Of a stretch of DNA of 64,000 nucleotides, positions 43,885 through 54,115 are shown piece after piece. Where the stretch lies: the NCBI RefSeq assembly GCF_000420805.1, contig NZ_ATVQ01000001.1, positions 930,001-994,000 on the forward strand, read 5' to 3'. Position 1 is the stretch's first letter. Every line of letters starts with the position of its first letter. The translations under genes and the position numbers were made by a program. The DNA comes from Yaniella halotolerans DSM 15476 (GTDB lineage: Bacteria > Actinomycetota > Actinomycetes > Actinomycetales > Micrococcaceae). The notes beneath the pieces were generated by a model that searched no databases, was not told the origin of the DNA, and saw nothing but the letters and a program-made list of their open reading frames with translations.

Positions 43885-45290
43885 TGGCTCAGACTGATCA
43901 GTCACTCAAGAAACCGTTGCGCATCGCCGAATTGGTGCTGCTGTTGGTGTCTGTGGTCATTGGCTCCGGTGCTTATATGCTCTCCGGGCTCGGCATGGAC
44001 CAAACCATCGACGCCAACTACTGGGTCCAGTTCGGTGTCATGTTGGCGCTGGCCGTCATCTTCCACATCGTACTGCGCTTACGCGCACCGTTTGCCGACC
44101 AATACATCCTGCCCCTGGCGTTAACCCTCAACGGGCTCGGCCTGGCCATGATTCACCGGCTCGATCTGGTACCTCCGGGAGATGCCTCGGCCAACAACCA
44201 GCTGCTGTGGACGGCGCTGTCGATTATTATCGCCATGGCAATCGTGTGGGCTATCCGCGATTACCGCAATATGCGCCGGTTTACCTATGTTTGGCTGCTG
44301 GCTTCAGCGCTACTGCTCATCCTCCCGTTCCTACCGTTTATCGGTATGGAGATTTATGGTGCCCGCATTTGGGTCAACCTGGGTATCGGTTCGTTCCAGC
44401 CGGGTGAAGTTGCCAAACTGACGCTGGCCATCTTCTTCGCCTCGTATCTCAGCGCCAACCGGGACCTCATTTTGCTGGCCGGTAAGAAGGTCGGGCCCCT
44501 GACTTTCCCACGCATGCAGGACCTCGGGCCGCTCGTCGTGGCCTGGTTGGTTGCCATGGGCGTGCTCATCTTCCAGCGCGACCTCGGCTCGGCCGTCTTG
44601 TTCTTCGGGCTTTTCATGGCCGTGATCTACCTGGCAACCTCACGACTGTCATGGATCATTCTGGGCTTCGGTGCCGCCGCAGTCGGCGCAGTAATCGCCG
44701 CGAGTCTTTTCCCACACGTTCAGGCCCGCATTGACGGGTGGCTCAACGCCTTTGACATGGACATGATTTACGCCGAACACGGCTCGCATCAGATTGTCCA
44801 AGGACTCTTTGGGCTGGCCTCGGGTGGGTTCTTTGGGTCAGGGCTCGGTGAAGGTCGCCCCGACATGGTGTTCGCCGCAAACTCCGATATGATCATCGCG
44901 TCGTTTGGCGAAGAACTCGGGCTCATTGGGCTCGCCGCCATCTTGTTGACCTTCTTCCTACTGATCACCCGGATCATGCGTATTGGCCTGTCAGCACGCG
45001 ATGCCTTCGGTAAGTTGTTGGCCGGTGGGCTTGGCTGCGCGATGGCCATCCAGATTTTCGTCGTCGTCGGTGGTGTCCTGCGTGTGATCCCGCTGACCGG
45101 TTTGACCACACCGTTTATGGCCGCCGGCGGTTCCTCGCTGCTCGCAAACTGGATGATTATGGGGCTAGTTTTGTTAATTTCCCACACCGCCAACCGTCCG
45201 GTGCAATCCGGTCCGATGGTCAACGCTTCGGGGTTCGGAGCAGGCGTGGGCGATCCGGGACAACCCGTTGGGGCAGGTGAGCGCGAGTGA
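43884..45290 (+). CDS. rodA: RodA/FtsW-type peptidoglycan glycosyltransferase
   Basis: SEDS-family polymerase (468 aa) with about 12 membrane segments. Conserved features include GARIWVNLGIGSFQPGEVAK, LIFQRDLGSAVLFFGLFMA (catalytic-region Asp), SHQIVQGLFGLASGGFFGSG and the C-terminal LTTPFMAAGGSSLLANW. It polymerises lipid II together with the class B PBP encoded next, whose GTG start overlaps by four bases. Confidence 0.95.
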   Translation: MAQTDQSLKKPLRIAELVLLLVSVVIGSGAYMLSGLGMDQTIDANYWVQFGVMLALAVIFHIVLRLRAPFADQYILPLALTLNGLGLAMIHRLDLVPPGDASANNQLLWTALSIIIAMAIVWAIRDYRNMRRFTYVWLLASALLLILPFLPFIGMEIYGARIWVNLGIGSFQPGEVAKLTLAIFFASYLSANRDLILLAGKKVGPLTFPRMQDLGPLVVAWLVAMGVLIFQRDLGSAVLFFGLFMAVIYLATSRLSWIILGFGAAAVGAVIAASLFPHVQARIDGWLNAFDMDMIYAEHGSHQIVQGLFGLASGGFFGSGLGEGRPDMVFAANSDMIIASFGEELGLIGLAAILLTFFLLITRIMRIGLSARDAFGKLLAGGLGCAMAIQIFVVVGGVLRVIPLTGLTTPFMAAGGSSLLANWMIMGLVLLISHTANRPVQSGPMVNASGFGAGVGDPGQPVGAGERE

Positions 45291-46738
45291 ACGAATCGAT
45301 CCGCTACGCCTGGTACGGCATTGTCACCATTTTTGTGGTTCTGTTAGGTGCCGCCAGTTATATTCAGGTCATCGGTGCTGACGATCTGCGCACCCACGAG
45401 GCCAACACCCGCGAACTATATAAACAGTTTGGTGGACCCCGCGGCCCAATTCTGGTCGAAGGCGAGCCTATCGCCGAATCCGTGCCAAGCGATTCCACCA
45501 GTTTCGACTACCAACGCGTGTATCACGACCCGGCTATGTACTCCGGGATCACCGGGTTCTATTCCTTGAACTATGGCCAGACCGGGTTGGAGCAGCGTCT
45601 CAACGAATGGCTTTCGGGCACCTCGGATGATCTGTTTGTCGAACGCATCCGGCAGCAACTGACCGGTGAAGAAAATCCGGGTGCCTCGGTTGAACTCACT
45701 ATCGAACAGGCCGCACAGCAAGCTGCCTTCGACGCACTACCTGAAGGTATGCAAGCCTCGGCCATTATCTCGGAACCCGATACCGGGCGAATTTTGGCCA
45801 TGGCTTCGCGTCCCAGCTACGACACCAATAAGTTAGCGGTGCACTCGACCACCGAGGCGTCTGCGAATATGGATGAACTCGTAGAGTCCGGCGTCTCGCC
45901 GTATAACAATCAGCCGACCTATGAACGCCCGTATCCCGGGTCTACGTTCAAACTGATTGATGCGATCGCCATGCTGGAATCCGGAGAATACACCCCCGGT
46001 GGTTCCGTGAACATTCCAAATGAGCTTCCTCTGCCGCAAGCACCCGACAACCCTATTACGAACTTCCGCGGCGGTATTTGTGACCAGCGGGGTTCGGCCG
46101 AGTTCACCTGGGTTTTTGCGCAATCGTGTAACACCCCGTTCTCCCAGGCCGCGATGGACATGGGGCAGGACCAGATTCTGGACGTCGCAGAGCGCTTCGG
46201 CTTCAACGACGATTCGCTCAACATCCCGTTGTCCGTGAACACGTCGCATTTCCCAACCGAGGACATCGCCGACGCGACACTCGCACAATCCGTCCTGGGT
46301 CAGGTTGACGTCCAGGCCACGGCATTGCAGATGAACATGGTTGCCGCCGGTATTGCGAATGACGGCACCGTGATGACACCGCAAATGGTGGATTCGGTGC
46401 GCGGCCCAGAGCTCAACCTGCTCGAAGAAACCCAGCCGGAAGTATACTCAGAAGCGATCAGCGAAGAGACCGCAGATCAGATGACGACGATGATGCAAGA
46501 AGTCGTCCAATCGGGGACAGCCATGCCAGCTCGCTCATCCATCCCTATCGCGGCCAAAACGGGTACCGCAGATATCGGTACGACAGGCAAAGTGAACTCG
46601 TGGATCACGGGCTTCGCACCGGCAGATGATCCCCAGGTTGCGGTAACGCTGGTATACCAAAACACAGACTATTCGGTGGGTAGCCAGCTCACCGCGACGA
46701 ACCTTAAGACAATCGTGGAGGCGGTGGTCGAACAGTGA
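45287..46738 (+). CDS. pbpA: Penicillin-binding protein PbpA (class B transpeptidase)
   Basis: A 483-aa protein with one N-terminal helix ([20 protein letters not shown]), a pedestal domain, and a transpeptidase domain with SxxK ([14 protein letters not shown]), SxN ([13 protein letters not shown]) and KTG ([12 protein letters not shown]). It cross-links glycan made by the partner RodA. It overlaps rodA and pknA by four bases each (GTGA), indicating translational coupling. Confidence 0.96.
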   Translation: MNESIRYAWYGIVTIFVVLLGAASYIQVIGADDLRTHEANTRELYKQFGGPRGPILVEGEPIAESVPSDSTSFDYQRVYHDPAMYSGITGFYSLNYGQTGLEQRLNEWLSGTSDDLFVERIRQQLTGEENPGASVELTIEQAAQQAAFDALPEGMQASAIISEPDTGRILAMASRPSYDTNKLAVHSTTEASANMDELVESGVSPYNNQPTYERPYPGSTFKLIDAIAMLESGEYTPGGSVNIPNELPLPQAPDNPITNFRGGICDQRGSAEFTWVFAQSCNTPFSQAAMDMGQDQILDVAERFGFNDDSLNIPLSVNTSHFPTEDIADATLAQSVLGQVDVQATALQMNMVAAGIANDGTVMTPQMVDSVRGPELNLLEETQPEVYSEAISEETADQMTTMMQEVVQSGTAMPARSSIPIAAKTGTADIGTTGKVNSWITGFAPADDPQVAVTLVYQNTDYSVGSQLTATNLKTIVEAVVEQ

Positions 46739-48525
46739 GACCAATATCGGGAATGACGCTAGGCGGCCGATACGAACTGACCGATCGTATCGCCATTGGC
46801 GGCATGGGTGAAGTGTGGAAAGCACGCGACACAGTGCTCGGCCGCATTATCGCCATCAAAATTCTCAAAGAAGAATACACCGGAGACCCCAACTTCCTGC
46901 GACGCTTCCGTGCTGAAGCACAGCACACCGCACTGCTCAATCACCCCGGTGTGGCCAACGTGTTCGACTACGGCGAGGAAGAAGGCTCCGGCTACCTGGT
47001 CATGGAACTCGTACCGGGCGACCCCCTGAGCGCCATCTTGGATCGTGAAAAGGTGCTGTCCCCGGATCGCACCTTATCGATCATGGCGCAAACAGCACGC
47101 GCGCTCTCAGCGGCTCACGATCAGGGCCTTGTGCACCGCGATGTGAAACCCGGAAACCTCCTGATTGACTCAAAGAATCGGGTGAAGGTCACCGACTTTG
47201 GGATCGCTCGACTCGCAGATCAAGTACCGCTGACGGCGACCGGCCAAGTAATGGGCACCGCACAATACCTCGCGCCAGAGCAGGCGACGGGTCAGCAGGC
47301 TACCGGTGTTTCGGATGTATACGCGCTGGGTATTATCGGGTATGAATGTTTAGCCGGCTACCGTCCGTTCACGGGTGAATCACAGATCGCCATCGCCCTG
47401 GCACAGGTCAACGACGATCCACCAGAACTTCCGGACTCCATTCCCGAGCCGGTTCGGGCATTAATCATGTCCATGCTGGCCAAAGAGCCCGAAGATCGCC
47501 CGGCAGATGCCGAAAAACTGGCGACCGCTGCCGAAGCCCTACGCCGCCAGAACACGCAGTCCGCGATCAATGCTGTTCCCGGCATGGTCCCGTTCATCAC
47601 CGCCGGCGGTTTCGACTCCGATGCCACCCAGGTGATCAACACGTCCGGTTTTGATGGCATGGCAGACCCACATGCCACACAAATCATGTCGCCGACCGAA
47701 GAACCATCGAGCACCACCGCGGCAATGCCTGCTGCCCAAGGCGCGGCGCTTTCGGCACAGTCAAACGGCTACGGCGCGGAATCGCTGCCTGAAGACGGCG
47801 CCGCAGACTTTGACACCACAGACCAGGAAAAGAAACGCAGTCCGTGGTTCTGGCCGCTGATTGGCGTCGTCATCCTGGCGGCCCTGGTCGGTATTGGTTT
47901 ATGGGTTTCCTCGCTGGGTTCCGATGAGGAACCAGAACCGGAGCCTTCCGAAACGGAGACCGTTGCGACCGTCGAACTGGTGGCCTCGGACTATGTTGGG
48001 CGTGACCTCGAGGAAGTAACTGCCGAACTCGAGGAGCTTGGATTTACCGTTGAGGCTGAGGAGAGGGACGACTCAGAACCATATGGTACGGTAATCGCTT
48101 TGAACCCGACCGGCGAAGTGGAGGAAGGCGAGACCATTACCGTGACCTTCTCGAATGCTGCGGAAGTTGAACCAGCACCTGAGCCCGAACCGCAGCCTAC
48201 TCAGCAACAACCGGAGCCGGAACCCACCACGCAAGCGCCAGAACAAACCACTCAGGAACCAGAACCGGGCCCAACGACTCCGGAAGAGACCCCGCAAGAT
48301 CCAACCACTCAGGCCCCTGAACCAGACCCGACCACGCCGGACACCGAGCCAACGCAGCAATCACCAGAGAACTCGCCTGCTGACGAAGCCAACGGTGGCC
48401 CAAACGGCAACCAGGGCGAGCCAGGTAACGGTCAAAGCGGCGAAGGCGAGGGCGACTCACCGGCCGTCGAGAGCGCTTCCGGTCCTACAACTTCCCCAAC
48501 CAATGGCGCTGGAAACGCGGCCTAG
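46735..48525 (+). CDS. pknA: Ser/Thr protein kinase PknA-like, with a PASTA domain
   Basis: A 596-aa receptor-type kinase. The kinase domain spans residues ~9-270: [11 protein letters not shown] glycine loop, AIKILKEEY Lys, [11 protein letters not shown] catalytic loop, [23 protein letters not shown] activation/P+1. One membrane helix follows ([20 protein letters not shown], about residue 373-392). One PASTA domain comes next ([20 protein letters not shown]), then a long P/E/T/Q-rich extracellular tail. An outside PASTA in the PknA position is noteworthy, since mycobacterial PknA lacks it. GTG start. Confidence 0.92.
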   Translation: MRPISGMTLGGRYELTDRIAIGGMGEVWKARDTVLGRIIAIKILKEEYTGDPNFLRRFRAEAQHTALLNHPGVANVFDYGEEEGSGYLVMELVPGDPLSAILDREKVLSPDRTLSIMAQTARALSAAHDQGLVHRDVKPGNLLIDSKNRVKVTDFGIARLADQVPLTATGQVMGTAQYLAPEQATGQQATGVSDVYALGIIGYECLAGYRPFTGESQIAIALAQVNDDPPELPDSIPEPVRALIMSMLAKEPEDRPADAEKLATAAEALRRQNTQSAINAVPGMVPFITAGGFDSDATQVINTSGFDGMADPHATQIMSPTEEPSSTTAAMPAAQGAALSAQSNGYGAESLPEDGAADFDTTDQEKKRSPWFWPLIGVVILAALVGIGLWVSSLGSDEEPEPEPSETETVATVELVASDYVGRDLEEVTAELEELGFTVEAEERDDSEPYGTVIALNPTGEVEEGETITVTFSNAAEVEPAPEPEPQPTQQQPEPEPTTQAPEQTTQEPEPGPTTPEETPQDPTTQAPEPDPTTPDTEPTQQSPENSPADEANGGPNGNQGEPGNGQSGEGEGDSPAVESASGPTTSPTNGAGNAA

Positions 48526-48543
48526 CGTCTCATAAGGAAAACC

Positions 48544-50457
48544 GTGTCCCAACAACGCATTATCAATGGCCGTTACGAAGTCGGCGAACTGATAGGAAGA
48601 GGCGGAATGGCCGACGTCTATCTCGGCCGTGACGAACGCCTGGGCCGAACCGTCGCCATCAAAATGATGCGCGCCGACCTGGCCCGAGACCCGCAATTCC
48701 AGACGCGGTTCCGTCGCGAAGCACACGCTTCAGCGGCACTGAATCACCCCAATATCGTTGCGGTTTTCGACACCGGGGAGGAACAGCTACCCGAAACTAA
48801 CGGGCAGCCCGGTGTGGCCTGCCCGTACATGGTCATGGAATACGTTGACGGCGACACCCTGCGGGCACTGTTGCGCAAAGACGAAGTCACCATTGATCAG
48901 GCCGTTGCCTGGACCGAAGGCGTCCTCGCAGCCGTCTCCTACTCGCACGACAACGACATCGTCCACCGCGACATCAAACCTGGCAACGCCATGGTCGATC
49001 GATCCGGCGCCATCAAAGTCATGGACTTCGGTATCGCCCGGGCGCTCTCCGACACTTCGGCGACGATGACCCAGACCCAGGCCGTGGTCGGGACCGCACA
49101 ATACCTCTCCCCCGAACAGGCTCGCGGCGAATCGGTCGACTTCCGTTCGGACCTCTACTCGGTGGGCTGTGTACTCTTTGAACTGCTGACCGGCAGACCC
49201 CCATTTGTTGGTGACTCGCCCGTTGCGGTCGCCTATCAACACGTTCGTGAAGAACCGCCGGCCGCGACCACACTGGTCCCCGAAATCAGTCCAGCTCTGG
49301 AATCCGTGCTCACAAAATCGTTGGCCAAAAACCGCGAAGACCGGTTCCAAACGGGTAAAGAATTCCTGACCGCGCTGCGTGCCGCACACTACGACGGCAT
49401 TGCGATCAGCGAAGACGAATCCACCACCGTCATCCCACCAGCCGTGTTGCCTGCCGATACTGAGCCAACCCAAGCGATGGGGGCGATATCGGCCAACAAT
49501 TCCGACTCCATTTTTGAACCACGCGAGGAACTCCCCGAGCGTTACGAAATGACCGGCGAAATGGACGCCGTCGATGACCCCAAACCGGATCGCAAGAAAA
49601 AGCGTCGCCGCGGATGGCTTATCGCTCTGCTGCTCATTTTACTGCTGGGCGGCGGCGCATTTGCCGGCTGGTGGTTCTGGAATGAAGCCGAGCAACAGCG
49701 CATCGAAGAAAACCAGGTCGAGGTTCCTGATGTGTCCGGTATGCCTGAAACCGACGCCCAAAATGCGCTGACCACCGCCGGGCTACGACCCATCCTGGAA
49801 TACGCGCATAATGACGACGTTGAACGCGACCGAGCAATTGGCACCGATCCCGCCGCCGCAACGACCATGCAGCGCTACGACGAGATCACACTCAATATTT
49901 CACTGGGTCCAGACCAAGTCGAAATCCCCGGCAATTTGCAGGGCGCCTCCGAAGCAACCGTGCGTGACACGCTCGAAGGACTTGGCTTGACCGTCTCGGA
50001 CGTTTCTTACGTCAACTCCCCCACCATCCCGCGCGACCGACTCGTCGACACCAACCCTGCTTTAGGCTCAACCGTGGCCTACGGTTCGACCGTTGCCTTG
50101 AAAATGTCATCGGGCGAGGTTGAAGTCCCCGACGTTATGGGAATGCAGCAGGAAGAAGCCGAAAATACGTTGACTGCCGACTCGGTTGGGCTCAGCGTCG
50201 AAATTGCCGACGTGAGCAACGACGATCCTGACATGGTTGGTCAGGTCGTCAACCAGTCCATCGAGCCGGGAGAAACCGCTTCCCAGGGCGAAACGATTAC
50301 CCTTGGTATCGCCGGGGAGCCCGAAGAGCCCTCGGAAGAGCCCAGCGAGACTGAATCACCCAGCGAGGACGACTCAGAGGATGCTTCCGATGAGCCGTCG
50401 GACGACGAGTCGCCCACCCCGACCGACTCGGAGTCTGCCAGCGAAGACGAAAGCTAA
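48544..50457 (+). CDS. pknB: Ser/Thr protein kinase PknB with PASTA repeats
   Basis: A 637-aa kinase, starting at GTG 48544 after AAGGAAA. Kinase domain residues ~10-275: GRGGMADVYLGRD, IVHRDIKPGNAM, VMDFGIARALSD, GTAQYLSPEQARG. A basic KKKRRR stop-transfer flank is followed by one membrane helix (GWLIALLLILLLGGGAFAGW). Three extracellular PASTA domains follow (DVSGMPETDAQNALTTAG, LQGASEATVRDTLEGLG, DVMGMQQEEAENTLTAD), then an acidic S/E/D/P tail. PASTA domains sense muropeptides or lipid II. Last gene of the operon. Confidence 0.96.
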   Translation: MSQQRIINGRYEVGELIGRGGMADVYLGRDERLGRTVAIKMMRADLARDPQFQTRFRREAHASAALNHPNIVAVFDTGEEQLPETNGQPGVACPYMVMEYVDGDTLRALLRKDEVTIDQAVAWTEGVLAAVSYSHDNDIVHRDIKPGNAMVDRSGAIKVMDFGIARALSDTSATMTQTQAVVGTAQYLSPEQARGESVDFRSDLYSVGCVLFELLTGRPPFVGDSPVAVAYQHVREEPPAATTLVPEISPALESVLTKSLAKNREDRFQTGKEFLTALRAAHYDGIAISEDESTTVIPPAVLPADTEPTQAMGAISANNSDSIFEPREELPERYEMTGEMDAVDDPKPDRKKKRRRGWLIALLLILLLGGGAFAGWWFWNEAEQQRIEENQVEVPDVSGMPETDAQNALTTAGLRPILEYAHNDDVERDRAIGTDPAAATTMQRYDEITLNISLGPDQVEIPGNLQGASEATVRDTLEGLGLTVSDVSYVNSPTIPRDRLVDTNPALGSTVAYGSTVALKMSSGEVEVPDVMGMQQEEAENTLTADSVGLSVEIADVSNDDPDMVGQVVNQSIEPGETASQGETITLGIAGEPEEPSEEPSETESPSEDDSEDASDEPSDDESPTPTDSESASEDES

Positions 50458-50461
50458 CCGA

Positions 50462-51559
50462 TTAGGAATCGGCCAGCATATCCAGCACCATCGGTTTGAC
50501 CTTGGTCCCGTAGAGTTCGATCGATTCCATCATGAACTCGTGCGGTAGCCGGCCGTTGCCGTACTTCATACCAAACCGCGTGGCACCGATTGCGCGAATG
50601 CTGTCGGCAATCTTCCGGGCAACCGTTTCAGGTGAACCCAGGTGCAGGGCTCCGTGGCGAATTTCCTGGGCAAACTGATCCGGTGAGGGCTGTGGCCAAC
50701 CGCGTTCACGCGCCATATTTGACATCGAGTGGTGCCAGTACGGGTAATAACGTTCCATGGCTTCCTCATCGGTGTTGGCCACAAAACCGTGAGAATGCAC
50801 GGCAATACGGCGCGGGTCGAAACCATTGTTCGCAATGTGTTTCCGGTACAGTTCCGCAAACGGTGCGAAGCGTTGGGCTGCCCCACCGATAATGGCCAGT
50901 TCCAGACCCATACCGTATTTGGCGGCCCGAATAGCCGAGTTAGGCGAGCCACCAACAGCAACCCAGGTCGGCAGACCATGTTCGTGGGCCGTCTTTGGGA
51001 AGATCGAATAATTCTCGAGTGCGGCACGCTGTGTTCCGGACCATGTAACGGGTTCTTCACGGCGGAGGTGGTCGAAGAGTTCAAGCTTTTCTTCAAACAG
51101 CACTTCGTAATCGCTCAGGTCATAACCGAACAGCGGGAAAGACTCGATAAAACTACCGCGCCCCAGCGATACTTCAGCCCGCCCCGAGGTGATGCCATCG
51201 AGTGTGGCAAAGCGTTGATGCACGCGTACCGGATCATCAGAAGACAACACGGTAACCGCGGAGATGAGTTTAATGCGTTCGGTTGGGGCTCCAATGCCGG
51301 TCAAGACGACGTCTGGGGCCGAGACAGCATAATCGGGACGATGGTGCTCACCAATACCGATCACGTCGATACCGACCTGGTCGGCCAAGACACCTTCGGC
51401 TACAACATTGCGAAGCACTTCGGGATAGGACAGTACACGGGTGCCCTCGACGTCCTGGGTGATGTCTCCGAACGTGTGAAGACCGAACTCCACGACGCCA
51501 TCGTCAAGTGATGCAGCGTGGTGGTTGGATGGATTTGGGGTAGGCGCAAAATTGGTCAT
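50462..51559 (-). CDS. LLM-class flavin-dependent oxidoreductase
   Basis: Bacterial-luciferase-like TIM-barrel oxidoreductase (365 aa). FGLHTFGDITQDVEG, VIGIGEHHRPDYAVSAPDVV, SAVTVLSSDDPVRVHQRFAT and AEVSLGRGSFIESFPLFGYD place it in the F420/FMN-dependent LLM superfamily. Substrate unknown. Convergent with pknB with a four-base gap; no flavin-reductase partner is adjacent. Confidence 0.88.
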   Translation of the reverse strand: MTNFAPTPNPSNHHAASLDDGVVEFGLHTFGDITQDVEGTRVLSYPEVLRNVVAEGVLADQVGIDVIGIGEHHRPDYAVSAPDVVLTGIGAPTERIKLISAVTVLSSDDPVRVHQRFATLDGITSGRAEVSLGRGSFIESFPLFGYDLSDYEVLFEEKLELFDHLRREEPVTWSGTQRAALENYSIFPKTAHEHGLPTWVAVGGSPNSAIRAAKYGMGLELAIIGGAAQRFAPFAELYRKHIANNGFDPRRIAVHSHGFVANTDEEAMERYYPYWHHSMSNMARERGWPQPSPDQFAQEIRHGALHLGSPETVARKIADSIRAIGATRFGMKYGNGRLPHEFMMESIELYGTKVKPMVLDMLADS

Positions 51560-51606
51560 ATCTTGAACAACCTACACCACCGCAAATACATTCCTTCAAA
51601 TCTGAA

Positions 51607-51768
51607 CTACTCGACGTCCATTGTTGCATCGGAGAAGAACCCAAATTCCGCGACCCAGGGATAGACGTATTCCATCAGCACGAACACGACGGCCGCTAAT
51701 CCCACCAGGGTCAGGATCCAGCGGAACCACGTGGGGCCGGGCAACAGGTGGAAAAGCCAGGCGTACAT
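51607..51768 (-). CDS. Small membrane protein coupled to the sortase
   Basis: A 53-codon ORF reading MYAWLFHLLPGPTWFRWILT, then a hydrophobic helix (LVGLAAVVFVLMEYVYPWVA) and an acidic end DATMDVE. Its ATG overlaps the sortase stop (TAATG), with GAGGAG in the sortase 3' end as ribosome site. Similar one-helix proteins follow class E sortases in other Actinobacteria. It may be a sortase partner; function unproven. Confidence 0.75.
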   Translation of the reverse strand: MYAWLFHLLPGPTWFRWILTLVGLAAVVFVLMEYVYPWVAEFGFFSDATMDVE

Positions 51769-52547
51769 TAGTTCTCCTCGAAAAGCTGCTCGGGTACGGT
51801 ATCGGCGATCTCATCTGGTGCACCGTCATTGACTGGCACAAACTCTACGAGCTCGGCGTGAGTGATCATGCGCTCCAGTACGGTATAGGGCGGATGACAC
51901 GTTGTCAGCGTCAGCCACTGCCCCGCGGGCTCAGCCGAGATGGGATCCGTGGGGTTGGGGGCGAGGACACCGACGTCGGTGGGCTGCACGATATGCACCT
52001 GGCGGGTTTCATAGACCCACCAGCCATTGGCAGTTTGCAAGTAGAGCCGATCGCCGTCTTGCAGCTGATCCATGTCCCATAACACCGCACCGTAGGTTTG
52101 GCGGTGACCGGCCAAGGCGAGATTGCCGTCTTCCCCGGGACGCGGCGAGGAATCGTATCGGCCCAGGACAGCCGAATCAATTTCGGTTCCGGTCCCGTCG
52201 AGCACCGGAACCGAATAATCTGACCCAAAGCGTGGAACGTAGAGCATGCCCCAGGGGTCGCCGGTGGTCACATCAGCCGGCACTGACGGATCGGGCCCAG
52301 AACCGTCAAACCCAGCGTCGTGCTGGGCATCGAAGTTTTCAACGATGGTGTCTCGGTGGGCTTGGGCCTCACGGTTAGCGCCGAGGTTAGTCCAGTACAG
52401 CTCCCACACCACAAACAGTAGGACGAATAGTCCGGCGGTGATGAGCAGTTCGCCTATCACGCCGAGAAATGTTGGACGCGGCGGACGGCGCTTTGGGGTG
52501 GCGCGGCGCTGCCTCCGTGATGGCGGCCGGGAACCGGCGTATGACAT
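51768..52547 (-). CDS. Class E sortase
   Basis: Transpeptidase anchoring proteins to the cell wall (259 aa). A basic N-terminus and one membrane helix (LLITAGLFVLLFVVWEL) precede the sortase barrel: LALAGHRQTYGAVLW with the catalytic His, and LTLTTCHPPYTVLERM with catalytic Cys (TLTTC) and downstream Arg. Class E enzymes act as the housekeeping sortase of many high-GC Gram-positives. No LPxTG/LAxTG substrate gene was seen in the window. Confidence 0.93.
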   Translation of the reverse strand: MSYAGSRPPSRRQRRATPKRRPPRPTFLGVIGELLITAGLFVLLFVVWELYWTNLGANREAQAHRDTIVENFDAQHDAGFDGSGPDPSVPADVTTGDPWGMLYVPRFGSDYSVPVLDGTGTEIDSAVLGRYDSSPRPGEDGNLALAGHRQTYGAVLWDMDQLQDGDRLYLQTANGWWVYETRQVHIVQPTDVGVLAPNPTDPISAEPAGQWLTLTTCHPPYTVLERMITHAELVEFVPVNDGAPDEIADTVPEQLFEEN

Positions 52548-52642
52548 GTTGGGTCCTTGATCTCAAGATACGCTGCGGCACAGAATCCGTGCACGTAGAA
52601 TACTGTCAGTAGTATACGCACCCCTCTTGAACAGGACACGCA

Positions 52643-52912
52643 TTGGCATCATCGAAGAAGCGCCGTAACAAGAACACCGAACTTTCAGAGTTGGACGCGG
52701 AAATCATGGCCGCCGACGACCAGCCCGCGCCACTTCCAACCTGGTATAAGGCTGCCATGTTCGGGCTGTTGATCGTGGGGTTGCTGTGGATTATGGTCTT
52801 TTACCTTGCACCCGGTGGCCAGTTCCCCATCCCCGGTATCGGTGGCTGGAACATTATCGTTGGATTCGGTTTAGCAATGGTCGGATTCATCATGATGACC
52901 CGCTGGCGCTAA
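52643..52912 (+). CDS. crgA: Cell division protein CrgA
   Basis: An 89-aa division regulator, starting at TTG 52643 (ASSKKRRNKNTEL). A basic N-terminus is followed by two membrane helices (WYKAAMFGLLIVGLLWIMVF and WNIIVGFGLAMVGFIMM) with the conserved loop YLAPGGQFPIPGIGGWN. CrgA localises to the septum and coordinates FtsZ, FtsQ and PBPs in mycobacteria and Streptomyces. It lies beside the pkn/rodA block as usual. Confidence 0.95.
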   Translation: MASSKKRRNKNTELSELDAEIMAADDQPAPLPTWYKAAMFGLLIVGLLWIMVFYLAPGGQFPIPGIGGWNIIVGFGLAMVGFIMMTRWR

Positions 52913-52968
52913 GTTTCCCACAACCTCCCCACAGAAGATCAGAGTTACACACATGTAACTCTCCACAT

Positions 52969-53111
52969 TGTGGATGATTATGTGGATAACTCTGGGGATA
53001 TCCTGGGGACTCCACACAATCTATGCTAGTTATCCACAAAAACTGTGGACAACCATGTGGATTGCCTGTGGGCACAGCTGTGGATTCTGGGCCGCGCTTG
53101 TGTTATCCACA
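52969..53111. promoter_or_regulatory. Cluster of DnaA boxes
   Basis: Within 143 bases there are three perfect TTATCCACA boxes (52981-52989 reverse, 53030-53038 forward, 53103-53111 forward). Near matches, all reverse, are TGTGGATGA (52969), TGTGGACAA (53044), TGTGGATTG (53056) and TGTGGATTC (53079). The cluster fills the gap between crgA and the rhomboid gene. It is either a DnaA-titrating or regulatory site near oriC, or a secondary part of the origin region. No AT-rich unwinding element was noticed. Confidence 0.75.
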
Positions 53112-53124
53112 GCGGCGAAACGGA

Positions 53125-54099
53125 TTATCGCGCCAAGACCGATTGGGCGTCAATCAACAGGGCACCAATCACGGTGAGTGCGATGAGTACCACCGCGACG
53201 ACGACCAACCCGAGCCAGGTTCGCCGGTGCAATGCTTTGCGCGTTTCTGGAGTGGTCACGCTGGTTCTTTGTTTCCGGTCGGCGATCAGGGCCGGGACTG
53301 AGGCGCCCAGACCGGTCAGGAAACCGCCGAGGTGGCCCTGCCAGGAAATGCCGGCACCGAGGAACGAGAAGGCAAAGTTGATGACAATGAGAACGGTAAT
53401 GCCACGTGTATCGGCACCCATGCGTCGTCCAATCATCCACAGTGCAGCGAAGAGTCCATAGACCGCACCGGATGCGCCAACAACAGCCGAGTTCGGGGCA
53501 GCTAAGAAGAGTACCGCCACTGCCCCGCCAAGGGCAGACAGCACATAGATCGCCACAAATTTGGCGGCGCCGAGAAATTGTTCAATTTGGCGGCCAATCA
53601 TCCACAGCACTGCCATATTCAGCACGAGGTGGATGGGCGAACCCATCGAATGCACTAATGCGGACGTCAGCATACGCCAGGGCTGGAAGAGGTTCTGCCC
53701 GGTGAGCGCCTGCATTTCCAGCGCCACCGCCGAGGTGTGCAGTGGGGAGTATAAGAACAGCTGGTAGATATCCGGGAAGCCAGGAATCAGCTGACCGGCC
53801 CACTGCAGGCCGTAGACCAGCGTGGTCAGGCCAATAATAATGTAGGTGGCCAAGGGGACAGCCCGACCATGCCGATCAGTAAATTTAGGGGCCCGTTGTT
53901 CACGGGGTAGTGCACGTTGGTGTTCGCGCACGCAGTCAACGCAGAGCACTCCGACTTGGGATGATCGTTGGCAATCACCGCACACGGGCTGGTTACAGCG
54001 TTGACAACGCACAAATGCCACCCGGTCCGGGTGCCGTGGACACACCGGCTGTTCTGCCGAAGGATCGTGATAGGCACCAAATGATGGACCGGATGACAT
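53125..54099 (-). CDS. Rhomboid-family intramembrane serine protease
   Basis: A 324-aa membrane protease. The N-terminal ~60 residues hold a zinc-ribbon-like array of Cys pairs (CPRHPDRVAF, CQRCNQPVCGDCQ, CVDCVREH). Six or seven helices follow, with HLVLNMAVLWMIG (TM2 His/Asn), catalytic Ser in VVGASGAVYGLFAAL and catalytic His in SWQGHLGGFLTG. It cleaves membrane proteins within the bilayer; substrates unknown. Divided from crgA by the DnaA-box cluster. Confidence 0.93.
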   Translation of the reverse strand: MSSGPSFGAYHDPSAEQPVCPRHPDRVAFVRCQRCNQPVCGDCQRSSQVGVLCVDCVREHQRALPREQRAPKFTDRHGRAVPLATYIIIGLTTLVYGLQWAGQLIPGFPDIYQLFLYSPLHTSAVALEMQALTGQNLFQPWRMLTSALVHSMGSPIHLVLNMAVLWMIGRQIEQFLGAAKFVAIYVLSALGGAVAVLFLAAPNSAVVGASGAVYGLFAALWMIGRRMGADTRGITVLIVINFAFSFLGAGISWQGHLGGFLTGLGASVPALIADRKQRTSVTTPETRKALHRRTWLGLVVVAVVLIALTVIGALLIDAQSVLAR

Positions 54100-54115
54100 T
54101 ATGAGCGGGAGTTCC

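Noticed and set aside
52968-53177. Short Trp-rich ORF in the crgA-rhomboid gap
   Set aside because: Its Trp/Thr codons are produced by repeated TGTGGAT DnaA boxes, not by coding constraint.
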